A stretch of 64,000 bases of DNA, taken from NCBI GenBank assembly GCA_014843695.1, contig CM026387.1, positions 77,316,106 to 77,380,105 on the forward strand, written 5' to 3'. Below, piece by piece: positions 52,583 to 62,880 of the stretch. A model generated the notes under the pieces. That model searched no databases. It saw only the letters and a program-made list of their open reading frames with translations, and was not told the DNA's origin. This DNA is from Archivesica marissinica (Eukaryota > Mollusca > Bivalvia > Venerida > Vesicomyidae). Numbering within the stretch: position 1 is the first letter of the stretch; each line of letters opens with the position of its first letter. Position numbers and translations under genes: made by a program.

Positions 52583-52852
52583 TTATGTTATGTTATATTT
52601 CGGGTTTTACGCCTGCATCAGCACCATTTCGGGCTATATCGCCGGCGGGCAGTATACCTAACAACACCTTTCCTGGGCAGGCTCCAACGGTTAACCAGTA
52701 CTTGGGTGCACCAACCTCCGTAAGAAACTGCCAACTTTTTCATATAAATGAGACACGACCTGAGCGGGGCTCGAACCCGCGACCATCAGTGATGATAGGT
52801 TACAGTGGTATACAAGTCAGCGACCTTAACCACTCGACCACGGAGGCGGACT
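52583..52852 (-). repeat. SINE-A copy, inverted
   Basis: Reads TATTTCGGGTTTTACGCCTG at its low end to TTAACCACTCGACCACGGAG at its high end, a full-length reverse copy, 50 bases from SNAPC1 exon 4. Confidence 0.88.
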
Positions 52853-52904
52853 TGGAATGAAGTATGCATGCCTATCTGTACATACTAATGTAACTAATTC
52901 TTAC

Positions 52905-53009
52905 GTTCAAGGCAGAATTTGAGAATACTTCATCTAGCATGCTCGTTTCTTCCTTCATGCTCTCCGGAATTATCCTCGCGTCTTCAGATGCCTTCTGGCT
53001 GAGACATTC
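52905..53009 (-). CDS. SNAPC1: SNAPC1 exon 4
   Basis: The acceptor TTTTTTGTACCTCCAG and donor AAC|GTAAGA bound 105 bases (35 codons, phase 0 at both ends), starting ECLSQKASEDARIIPESMKE. It joins exons 3 and 5 in frame. This linker region is variable in SNAPC1, so the exon is called by position, phase and splice sites more than by sequence identity. Confidence 0.68.
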
Positions 53010-53049
53010 CTGGAGGTACAAAAAAGCATTGTTCGTTTGTTTTTGAGTT

Positions 53050-53225
53050 CATATCAAAGTAGCACAGCTATTATTGGTGGAGGAAGATGCTGGGCGCCCA
53101 TCTGGCCAATCATGGGCGGACACCTTGGTAGAACCACCAAACTTCTGCAGCTTGATAGCTTCCTCACTTGAAAGAATTAGACGCCCCCATTGGGATTTGA
53201 ACCTGCAATGGTGAGGGACGAATAA
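53050..53225 (-). repeat. SINE-F copy, inverted
   Basis: Minus strand CCTCACCATTGCAGGTTCAAATCCCAATGG, AGTGAGGAAGC and GGTGGTTCTACCAAGGTGTC, ending CTTCCTCCACCAATAATAGC. Confidence 0.75.
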
Positions 53226-53489
53226 CTGTAAACTAGTAGGCATCTTTGTTAGAACTGACAAAAAATATGTACAGAATATGATAGCTCAGTCTGACTTACC
53301 GACCCCGCTGTTTTAAGCGACTCCGCCTTATATTCACGAAATATAAACTTTTATTATTTGGACTGCTAGATTGTCGTAAAATGAATTTTCTTGGGTAGCA
53401 GATTGTTGAAACGGTGAATACATGTAGATACCATGAGATATCGTCTAATGGTAGACATATGATATTTCGTGGTCCATGGTTCAATATTC

Positions 53490-53680
53490 GGGCTGCCCGA
53501 TTAGCACAGTGTTTAGCGCGTTCGCTTCTCACCAATGCAACCAGGGTTCGATCCTCGGACCGGGAAGTATGTGAGATGGTACAGTAGTCGCCAGATGGGA
53601 CAGGTGGTACTCCGGCTTCCTCCCACACGAATGATCACATATACGCTTTCCTCTGTGCCAACGAGAGTGATTAGGGGGCA
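53490..53680 (+). repeat. SINE-C copy
   Basis: GCCCGATTAGCACAGTGTTT head, CCAGGGTTCGATCCTCGGAC B box, GTATGTGAGATGGTACAGTA, ending GTGCCAACGAGAGTGATTAG without the usual downstream tail. Confidence 0.8.
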
Positions 53681-53805
53681 CAGAATAAGTTATTACACCT
53701 AGAAACAGCATGCAAGTTATCAAAGCATTATATTTGAACAGTGATTTTTTAGTTATACCTGTATGCAATTGTTGATGGGACCACTTGCCCATTTTCCCAA
53801 CAAAT

Positions 53806-55030
53806 ACCACGGCAGGTGAAAGACAAATACCATGGCAGGTGAAAGACAATATACCATGACAGGTGAAAGACAATATACCATGACAGGTGAAAGACAATAT
53901 ACATGACAGGTGAAAGACAATATACCATGGCAGGTGAAAGACAATATACCATGGCAGGTGAAAGACAAATACCATGGCAGGTGAAAGACAATATACCATG
54001 ACAGGTGAAAGACAATATACCATGACAGGTGAAAGACAAATACCATGACAGGTGAAAGACAATATACCATGACAGGTGAAAGACAATATACCATGGCAGG
54101 TGAAAGACAATATACCATGACAGGTGAAAGACAATATACCATGGCAGGTGAAAGACAATATACCATGACAGGTGAAAGACAATATACCATGACAGGTGAA
54201 AGACAATATACCATGGCAGGTGAAAGACAATATACCATGGCAGGTGAAAGACAAATACCATGGCAGTGAGACAATATACCATGACAGGTGAAAGACAATA
54301 TACCATGACAGGTGAGACAAATACCATGGCAGGTGAAAGACAATATACCATGACAGGTGAAAGACAAATACCATGGCAGGTGAAAGACAAATACCATGAC
54401 AGGTGAAAGACAAATACCATGACAGGTGAAAGACAAATACCATGACAGGTGAAAGACAATATACCATGACAGGTGAAAGACAATATACCATGACAGGTGA
54501 AAGACAATATACCATGACAGGTGAAAGACAATATACCATGGCAGGTGAAAGACAAATACCATGACAGGTGAAAGACAATATACCATGGCAGGTGAAAGAC
54601 AATATACCATGGCAGGTGAAAGACAATATACCATGGCAGGTGAAAGACAATATACCATGACAGGTGAAAGACAAATACCATGACAGGTGAAAGACAATAT
54701 ACCATGGCAGGTGAAAGACAAATACCATGGCAGGTGAAAGACAATATACCATGACAGGTGAAAGACAATATACCATGACAGGTGAAAGACAATATACCAT
54801 GCAGGTGAAAGACAATATACCATGACAGGTGAAAGACAATATACCATGGCAGGTGAAAGACAATATACCATGACAGGTGAAAGACAATATACCATGGCAG
54901 GTGAAAGACAATATACCATGGCAGGTGAAAGACAATATACCATGACAGATGAAAGACAAATACCATGACAGGTGAAAGACAATATACCATGGCAGGTGAA
55001 AGACAAATATACCATGACAGGTGAAAGAAA
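53806..55030 (+). repeat. 24-bp tandem array, about 50 units, in a SNAPC1 intron
   Basis: Units of CCATGRCAGGTGAAAGACAATATA. A 23-bp variant (AAATA for AATATA) and a few short units shift the phase. Three minus-strand frames stay open for over 400 codons because the repeat contains no stop in them; the frame slips at each 23-bp unit, so no protein is implied. Confidence 0.95.
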
Positions 55031-55061
55031 ATTCAGAAGGGAGATATAAGGTATATGTTAC

Positions 55062-55277
55062 CGGTATGTTATATTTCGGGTTTTACGCCTTCATCAGCAC
55101 CATTTTGGGCTATATCGCCGGTGGGCAGTTTACCTAACAACACCTTTCCTGGGCAGGCTCCAGCGGTTAACCAGTACTTGGGTGCACCAACCTCCGTAAG
55201 AAACTGCCAACTTTTTCATATAAATGAGACACGGCCCGAGCGGGGCTCGAACCCGTGACCATCAGTGATGATAGGTT
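55062..55277 (-). repeat. SINE-A copy, inverted, truncated in the head
   Basis: From TATTTCGGGTTTTACGCCTT to CCATCAGTGATGATAGGTTA; the A-box half of the tRNA head is missing. It ends 22 bases from SNAPC1 exon 3. Confidence 0.86.
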
Positions 55278-55298
55278 ATATAAGGTATATAAACATAC

Positions 55299-55439
55299 CT
55301 CGTCCGGCATTGCAACAAATATAAATGCCTTCTCCAGCATCAACTTCTGGAAGACATAATCAAGATCTAGATGCTGCTGCTCCCTGGCCTCGTCTTGGAA
55401 CTCTAATATCGTCTTCCACTGGTCAGGTGTTATACGAAT
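55299..55439 (-). CDS. SNAPC1: SNAPC1 exon 3
   Basis: The acceptor GCCCGTTTCAG and donor GAG|GTATGT bound 141 bases (47 codons, phase 0). It begins IRITPDQWKTILEFQDEARE and ends LEKAFIFVAMPDE. This follows the vertebrate SNAPC1 block IRV..DW..VLKFQ..L...Q..D..Y.FRKL.L..AF.F.AMP closely in length and spacing. Best single exon for the gene identification, together with exon 2. Confidence 0.85.
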
Positions 55440-55589
55440 CTGAAACGGGCAACACAAAAGACGTACATAGGAAATTGAGAATTTCTGAATCGTATTCTAT
55501 GTATATAAATAATTATGGCATCAACTTACAATTGTACATTTACAAAATCTCATTTACTTAATTAGTATAAATCCCCATCTACATCTAAC

Positions 55590-55862
55590 TATTGAATGCT
55601 GGACTGGTAATCCAGGGATCGTAGGATTGATCCCGTCTGACCCTAATACCGGTACAATTAACAGAATTTAAACCGAGGTCTCATGTCGGTGCTGTACGCC
55701 ATGCACGTAAAAGAACCAGAGGAGACTCTGGAATGGGTCTCTGTCTGTATCATTGCTCTATCCTCCAAAAATCTAAAATGACTACCGGTAATCTTTTCAG
55801 GAGGCGTCGCTCATATGGGCAACCGGTAGCGACGATAAATAAACATAAAACACACACACTAT
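55590..55862 (+). repeat. SINE-D copy
   Basis: The head is degenerate (GCTGGACTGGTAATCCAGGG, GATTGATCCCGTCTGACCCT). The body TCTGGAATGGGTCTCTGTCT and GGAGGCGTCGCTCATATGGG is well kept. Followed by a 39-bp tandem duplication (TGACAAAAGGACATTATCAG, 55943-56025). Confidence 0.8.
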
Positions 55863-56454
55863 TGAATGCTTTGTATGTATTCTGTATATTGTCATACCAC
55901 AATAGCCGTGTGTTCCAGTCTGTCGATTTTTCACTTTTTAACCTCTGACAAAAGGACATTATCAGATACTCAATACGGCCCAAACTTCTGACAAAAGGAC
56001 ATTATCAGATACTCAATACGGCCCAATTAATGGTCTTGGTGTTAAACTATATTTCACTGACCAGGCTAATACCACAATAAAAAACTAAATTAATTGAAGT
56101 CTTTAGTCTACGCCAAATCAGATTGGGTCTTACGACAACAATGAACAATAGACCTGGGATTCCTAATACAGAACAAGACAAAAGACTGACATCGGAACTA
56201 TATATCTTAGTTCATTGACAGGGTGTTTTTTTCCAATTCCCATTTGTGTTTGTTAAGGAACAAATTATACTTTACATGTAACAGTGTTCAATACAGCATG
56301 TCTCGAATGTCTTGTGGGATTTTAGATGAATATGTAAATTGTTGTGCTCGACACCATTTACTCTTTCACCCATTTACAAAATCTCAAATGTTTTTCGTTT
56401 TGTTCAATGGACTAAATGTCACACAAACAGCTTAGGTCATATATCAACTTTCCA

Positions 56455-56662
56455 GCTAGCTATTATTTGGTGGAGGAAGACCCTGGGTGCACCTCCGAGC
56501 AATATTTGAGGCGCAGACGGGCAAATAGGTAGAACCACCGACCTTCAGCAAGTCAGAGGGATAGCATCGTCACATGACATAATTTGGCACCTCAAGTGGT
56601 ATTAGAACCAACAGCAGTGAGGGGAAAGTGTTTTGAAGTCAACGACCATAACCACTCGACCA
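56455..56662 (-). repeat. SINE-F copy, inverted
   Basis: Minus strand GTGGTCGAGTGGTTATGGTC head, GGTTCTAATACCACTTGAGG, GGTCGGTGGTTCTACCTATT, end CTTCCTCCACCAAATAATAG. Confidence 0.72.
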
Positions 56663-57084
56663 CAGAACAAAAGTATTGTTTACATTGTCCTAATACTGCA
56701 CTATCTATTGTTGTATGCAACATGCCACACGTACCGATCAATTCCTCAATCCACGCTCAAAATATATGATGCAACAGATTCCTTGCATCGGACATATCCA
56801 ATTCGTACCCCCGAATAATAGCAATTTTCTTGGCTATTAGCTGGAGCTCTGCAAGAGTAGATGGGGTCCTAATATCATATTAAACAACTGACTGAATTGC
56901 AAGATCATTAAGGAATAGCACAGGATAGATGCAAACACACGCGCTGGTATATGACACAAGAACAAATGCTTGATTTCACATGGCCTCGATATGGCATTGA
57001 AAGGTCACCTCAAGGTCATGCGGTATTGCTTATTTGAAAGGTCATATGAGGTTTCCTATAGGTGCTCCATTGCAACAATATGCC

Positions 57085-57260
57085 TACAGCTAAACCTGTA
57101 TTAGTGGTCACCTCCATTAAGCATCCAACCTGTATTAAGCAGCCAGTTTCCATATTCCCAATCTGTTGTTTTATTATACATTTGACCTCTCTATTAAGCA
57201 GCCACATGTGCAAACATGCAGCCACTTTCTCCGATTCCCTTGGCTGGCTGCTTAAGACCT
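57085..57260. mobile_element. MITE fragment, family ACAGTCAAACC, copy 3
   Basis: AGCTAAACCTGTATTAGTGG, TTAAGCAGCCAGTTTCCATA and CTTGGCTGGCTGCTTAAGAC match the copies at 14342 and 33940. The right terminal repeat is not seen. Confidence 0.65.
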
Positions 57261-57464
57261 TGCTTCTTTTTCGAGTTACAATATTGCATAGTTTACAATA
57301 GAAGTCAGTGGGAGAGGACACTTCCTGGCCCGTCCTGACCACACATGTTCCGCCAATAGTAGTTATAAAAAAAGTTTCATCAACATCCAACAACAATATG
57401 TTGGGATATCCAGTCAGACAGTCACACAGACGCAGCCTATCGTGAGGGTTAAGAAATGACTCAC

Positions 57465-57593
57465 CTTTACTTTTGGCACAACAAGTTGGAAATAGTAGAG
57501 TCCATACAGTAGGTACAGTGCTCCGGCTCGCACTAGAAATGATGATGGTGGTAACCAGAATTGTGTGGCAATGATAAAACATTGCTCTACAAA
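57465..57593 (-). CDS. SNAPC1: SNAPC1 exon 2
   Basis: The acceptor GTTCTGATTTCAG and donor AAG|GTGAGT bound 129 bases (43 codons, phase 0). The peptide FVEQCFIIATQFWLPPSSFL continues VRAGALYLLYGLYYFQLVVP. The RxGALYLLYGLY..QL..P run is diagnostic of SNAPC1. Confidence 0.88.
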
Positions 57594-59141
57594 CTGAAAT
57601 CAGAACACAACGGCCTACAAACAGGAAGACATGTATGTAAATGTCAGGTCAACCTTAGTTTATTTTAAGTTTGGTTTATTTACATAAATTTACAAGTACA
57701 TAATTTATTAACATACCCTCGAGTTTCCGGTTTCCGTTATGATAAGAAATGATCGGCATTCAACGAAACGAATCTTAAAACTACATCGTTTCTAAATGTA
57801 TGATGTAAATAAAGTAACGTTCCTCTTTTATTCCAAATAATTAGAAATGAATATAACTACGTAAATAACAACGGGCGCTGTCATTTTTACCATGACCCGA
57901 AACCGACATCTGTGGTGACTGGTACCGGAGTTTTCGTGACCTTTCAGAAAATCAATTTTGCGTAGCATCAAATGGGTGTAAATATAAAACGAACACGTTT
58001 TGTGCAGCATAATGATAATTTCTATTATTTTGATGAATATTTCTTTTCACAGTTTAACAAGCATTTTCACAATGTGGACACCTGAATTCATCACCTATTC
58101 TTGTAAACCATGACTTTTGAACAGTAAATGAGGTGGGTCCAATGGTCACATATTGTAAGGGCTGTTGGTAAATATTGCCTGTAATTTCGCTTTGTAGGTG
58201 CTGGACTGCCATAAACCTACAACAAAATTAAAAACTATTCCTTTAAGTACACTACACTACAGGACACATCGTTTAGTTGACGACGACAGTAAACCACTGT
58301 ATGGACCTCAAAACAATATAAGAGAAGTCTCCAAAACGATCCCCCCTTACACTAATTAAAATTGTAACCCAGTCTATTTTGACCTTCACATTAAATGACA
58401 GGTAGGTAAACAAATCAGACGACGCAAAACAAAACTGGAAATGGTCAATATTTTGCAGTAAATCCAATGGATAAATGGTGATGCATTATGAAAGATAGCA
58501 TGTTTTATACCAATCCAAGGGAAATAACCGATTTCTTACGCCTCCCAAGGATTATAGGGAGCATTTTTGTTGCCAAATATGGAAAATGACCGTTGACACT
58601 ATCTATTCCTGATTGGTGACGTCAGGAAACACTGATCGCGTGCAGTATTGTAAATACTTACGGGGTAACGAAATCGAAGGTATCACGATTTGAGGACACT
58701 AGAAGATATATATATATATATAATCAAAACCTTTGATTTTACATTGTACAAAATATCCGACTTTTAATTTTTTACCGAACACTCAGTCTTGTAAATTTGG
58801 TTTTTTTACCGGACCAAAGACTAATTCACAGGACATGTCCGCGGTCCAACGGCTGTTTAGCGACCTCTGGTTTAGGCGTCTAAATATATATAAACAAAAC
58901 ACATGTTACTGACAGCGATGACACAATTCACAAACAAATGAGAAGCCAGATGGTCGAATGAAAACTATAGTTTGACGATACATGTATCTCTTCTAGATAA
59001 ATGTTAACATCCGAAAACAATTACCCGAAAGTACGTAAACTTCGTAATTGTCATCAGTTTTCACGACGTTGATTTATAACAGTTTATGCACTCACTCGTA
59101 CACATACATGATATCATTGCCTTCAAACAGAAGTTACTTAC

Positions 59142-59324
59142 CTCTCTAGATTCTCGCTTGGTCTGTCTGCCGGCACAATAACATGCCATATTCTGCTCCC
59201 GCCAACATTCTGCAAACGTCTCGTACCGCACAGTTCCTGCCGAAGAAAAACGTTGCAATAAAGTTTCAAAATCCGACTTTACTCCGATTGCAGGTTGATA
59301 TGGATACTTCGTTTTCGCACGCAT
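59142..59324 (-). CDS. SNAPC1: SNAPC1 (SNAP43) exon 1 or 2, gene running 59324 to at least 49116
   Basis: SNAPC1 is a core subunit of the nuclear SNAPc complex, which binds the proximal sequence element of snRNA genes and starts transcription by RNA polymerases II and III. This exon encodes GVKSDFETLLQRFSSAGTVR, then YETFAECWREQNMACYCAGR and ends RESRE before the donor GTAAGT (phase 0). It matches the vertebrate N-terminus (D..ALL.RF....SVRF..F...WR.M.F...F.GR). The exon touches the N gap; the ATG at 59322-59324 may be the start or an internal Met. Five exons (59142-59324, 57465-57593, 55299-55439, 52905-53009, 49116-49237) join in phase to give about 226 residues. The variable C-terminal part was not found. 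Confidence 0.85.
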
Positions 59325-60324
59325 NNNNNNNNNNNNNNNNNNNNNNNNNNNNNNNNNNNNNNNNNNNNNNNNNNNNNNNNNNNNNNNNNNNNNNNNNNNN
59401 NNNNNNNNNNNNNNNNNNNNNNNNNNNNNNNNNNNNNNNNNNNNNNNNNNNNNNNNNNNNNNNNNNNNNNNNNNNNNNNNNNNNNNNNNNNNNNNNNNNN
59501 NNNNNNNNNNNNNNNNNNNNNNNNNNNNNNNNNNNNNNNNNNNNNNNNNNNNNNNNNNNNNNNNNNNNNNNNNNNNNNNNNNNNNNNNNNNNNNNNNNNN
59601 NNNNNNNNNNNNNNNNNNNNNNNNNNNNNNNNNNNNNNNNNNNNNNNNNNNNNNNNNNNNNNNNNNNNNNNNNNNNNNNNNNNNNNNNNNNNNNNNNNNN
59701 NNNNNNNNNNNNNNNNNNNNNNNNNNNNNNNNNNNNNNNNNNNNNNNNNNNNNNNNNNNNNNNNNNNNNNNNNNNNNNNNNNNNNNNNNNNNNNNNNNNN
59801 NNNNNNNNNNNNNNNNNNNNNNNNNNNNNNNNNNNNNNNNNNNNNNNNNNNNNNNNNNNNNNNNNNNNNNNNNNNNNNNNNNNNNNNNNNNNNNNNNNNN
59901 NNNNNNNNNNNNNNNNNNNNNNNNNNNNNNNNNNNNNNNNNNNNNNNNNNNNNNNNNNNNNNNNNNNNNNNNNNNNNNNNNNNNNNNNNNNNNNNNNNNN
60001 NNNNNNNNNNNNNNNNNNNNNNNNNNNNNNNNNNNNNNNNNNNNNNNNNNNNNNNNNNNNNNNNNNNNNNNNNNNNNNNNNNNNNNNNNNNNNNNNNNNN
60101 NNNNNNNNNNNNNNNNNNNNNNNNNNNNNNNNNNNNNNNNNNNNNNNNNNNNNNNNNNNNNNNNNNNNNNNNNNNNNNNNNNNNNNNNNNNNNNNNNNNN
60201 NNNNNNNNNNNNNNNNNNNNNNNNNNNNNNNNNNNNNNNNNNNNNNNNNNNNNNNNNNNNNNNNNNNNNNNNNNNNNNNNNNNNNNNNNNNNNNNNNNNN
60301 NNNNNNNNNNNNNNNNNNNNNNNN
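59325..60324. other. Assembly gap (1000 N)
   Basis: Exactly 1000 undetermined bases. It begins right at the SNAPC1 N-terminal exon and ends in a 50-bp tandem array, so the promoter of SNAPC1 is probably inside it. Confidence 0.98.
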
Positions 60325-61455
60325 ATCATGTGGAGCTTGCTACTGGAGATAGGGATACAGTATAACAGATGTATATCATGTGGAGCTTGCTACTGGAGAT
60401 AGGGATGCAGTATAACAGATGTATATCATGTGGAGCTTGTTGATGGAGATAGGGATGTAGTATAACAGATGTATATCATGTGGACTTGCTACTGGAGATA
60501 GGGATACAGTATAACAGATGTATATCATGTGGAGCTTGTTGATGGAGATGGGATACAGTATAACATATATCATGTGGAGCTTGTTGATGGGATGCAGTAT
60601 AACAGATGTATATCATGTGGAGCTTGTTGAGGGTGGGATGTAGTATAACAGATGTATATCATGTGGAGCTTGTTGATGGAGATGGGATGCAGTATAACAT
60701 ATGTATATCATGTGGAGCTTGTTGAGGGAGATGGGGATGCAGTATAACAGATGTATATCTGTGGGCTTGTGTGGGGATCAGTATAACAGATGTATATCAT
60801 GTGGAGCTTGTTGATGGAGATAGGGATGCAGTATAACAGATGTATATCATGTGGAGCTTGTTGATGGAGATAGGGATGCAGTATAACAGATGTATATCAT
60901 GTGGAGCTTGTTTGGAGATGGGGATGCAGTATAACAGATGTATATCATGTGGAGCTTGCTGATGGAGATAGGGATGCAGTATAACATATGTATATCATGT
61001 GGAGCTTGCTACTGGAGATAGGGATACAGTATAACAGATGTATATCATGTGGAGCTTGCTACTGGAGATAGGGATACAGTATAACAGATGTATATCATGT
61101 GGAGCTTGCTACTGGAGATAGGGATACAGTATAACAGATGTATATCATGTGGAGCTTGCTACTGGAGATAGGGATACAGTATAACAGATGTATATCATGT
61201 GAAGCTTGCTACTGGAGATAGGGATACAGTATAACAGATGTATATCATGTGGAGCTTGCTACTGGAGATAGGGATACAGTATAACAGATGTATATCATGT
61301 GGAGCTTGCTACTGGAGATAGGGATACAGTATAACAGATGTATATCATGTGGAGCTTGCTACTGGAGATAGGGATACAGTATAACAGATGTATATCATGT
61401 GAAGCTTGCTACTGGAGATAGGGATACAGTATAACAGATGTATATCATGTGGAGC
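60325..61455 (+). repeat. 50-bp tandem array
   Basis: Unit ATCATGTGGAGCTTGCTACT followed by GGAGATAGGGATACAGTATA and ACAGATGTAT, about 23 copies. The left half is degraded (short units near 60760), the right half (from about 60990) nearly uniform. It runs into the N gap, so the array is longer than shown. Confidence 0.94.
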
Positions 61456-61724
61456 TTACTACTGAATTCATAGAAACAGTTCAGCCATCTTGCACTAAAT
61501 AAAACGTTATTAGCTCATATAGCACGTGGTGTAAATATAACACTGTCATTAACCACAATATGAACTATGACCATTTTTGTAAACTGAAAATTACCACAAA
61601 TTAATTATCTAATTATAAAAAACTATCAACCGATAAGCATTTGTAATGTGTTCTATAGTCTACAACTGAACGTGTATCCACGGACGCTTGGGTTTGGACA
61701 AGTGTTTTCGGGAATAAATTCAGA

Positions 61725-61940
61725 GCATGTGCAAACAACATAGATCCAGATCAGCCTTGGCGTAACGCAGCGTCCGATCAGGATCTATGTTATTTACTAT
61801 TCGGACATGTGCTTCAGCTCCACTGTCTGAAGAGCAATCAGCATAATAGCCTAATCAGATGACATGGTCTGTTCTGTCTGATCTGGTTCTCGGCTTTTTG
61901 CAAAGTCGCTTTTATGCGACATTGGTATTAAAAGAGTTAC
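61725..61940. mobile_element. CATAGATCC-family MITE, degraded copy
   Basis: GTGCAAACAACATAGATCCAGATCAGCC and GATCAGGATCTATGTTATTT form the inner arms. A second arm pair (CAGCATAATAGCCTAATCAG / CTGATCTGGTTCTCGGC) follows. Outer ends are not clear. Confidence 0.6.
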
Positions 61941-62149
61941 GACAGTTTATAGTGGGTTAAAGTTGTAAATTGTTGGTGTTACAACCATCTGTTCAAACTG
62001 TGTCCATGAATTATGTATGCACAACACATTTATAACTGCTTGAAGAAGTGGGATGAAACTTGTGTGGGATGAATAACGCCATATGAAGTGTATTTGATCA
62101 ACTTGCCTTTTGTTTCTTTAATTTCATTATGATGCTCATCTGTATATTC

Positions 62150-62567
62150 CTCCACATGTCTTTGCTCTTCCGCCACATGCTTTGCTCTTCCTCCACATGA
62201 CTTTGCTCTTCCTCCACATGACTTTGCTCTTCCTCCACATGACTTTGCTCTTCCTCCACATGACTTTGCTCTTCCTCCACATGTCTTTGCTCTTCCTCCA
62301 CATGTCTTTGCTCTTCCTCCACATGTCTTTGCTCTTCCTCCACATGTCTTTGCTCTTCCTCCACATGTCTTTGCTCTTCCTCCACATGTCTTTGCTCTTC
62401 CTCCACATGACTTTGCTCTTCCTCCACATGTCTTTGCTCTTCCTCCACATGTCTTTGCTCTTCCTCCACATGTCTTTGCTCTTCCTCCACATGTCTTTGC
62501 TCTTCCTCCACATGACTTTGCTCTTCCTCACTGTCCCGGTTGTTTTCTTCAGTGATGGGTGTACCTA
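62150..62567 (-). CDS. Putative exon encoding HVEEEQR heptad repeats
   Basis: On the minus strand, after the acceptor-like CCTATTTTGATAG (62568), the frame reads GTPITEENNRDSEEEQ. About seventeen units of HVEEEQR/HVEEEQS follow, built from a 21-bp tandem repeat. The 21-bp period and absence of stops keep seven-residue, highly acidic helical repeats that would form a coiled-coil-like rod. Near 62175 a short unit shifts the frame. A simple minisatellite with a lucky frame is the main alternative. The methionine codons upstream come from a SINE, so they are not the start. Confidence 0.35.
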
Positions 62568-62597
62568 TCAAAATAGGAAAGTAATGCTTTAATTTAT

Positions 62598-62762
62598 ACA
62601 TATTTATCTTACAGCTTATATTAATCACTCTCGAGACCTCATTCCTGATGGAATCGATCGCCACGAGGGAGAGAGAAGTGGCATGTGGAATTTAAATGCC
62701 TTGCCTAAGGGCACAATCGTAACGGCTCCAGTGGGGCACACACTCTGGATCTAAAGCACTTG
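62598..62762 (-). repeat. SINE-B copy, inverted, head truncated
   Basis: ACAGCTTATATTAATCACTC, GAGACCTCATTCCTGATGGA, CTTGCCTAAGGGCACAATCG and CCAGTGGGGCACACACTCTG. Lies directly upstream (minus sense) of the heptad-repeat frame. Confidence 0.82.
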
Positions 62763-62880
62763 TGAACAAAACAGAGTCTGTCAATCCACGATTTGATCAG
62801 CCAATAAATGATATCCTGACACATCTTAACCCTTAACCTGCCGAACAAATTGGACGGAATGTGCAAACAACATAGATCCA

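Noticed and set aside
53529..55015. Three overlapping minus-strand frames of 413-476 codons made of SFTCHGIL-type repeats
   Set aside because: A 24-bp array without stop codons is open in three frames; 23-bp units shift the frame repeatedly, and the array sits in a SNAPC1 intron.
57016..57582. 188-codon minus-strand frame as a gene
   Set aside because: It combines SNAPC1 exon 2 in a wrong frame with intron and MITE sequence; the 43-codon spliced exon in another frame is the real one.
59061..60365. Open frames of 356-422 codons across the right N block
   Set aside because: Same artefact; only the part 59142-59324 on the minus strand is real coding sequence (SNAPC1).
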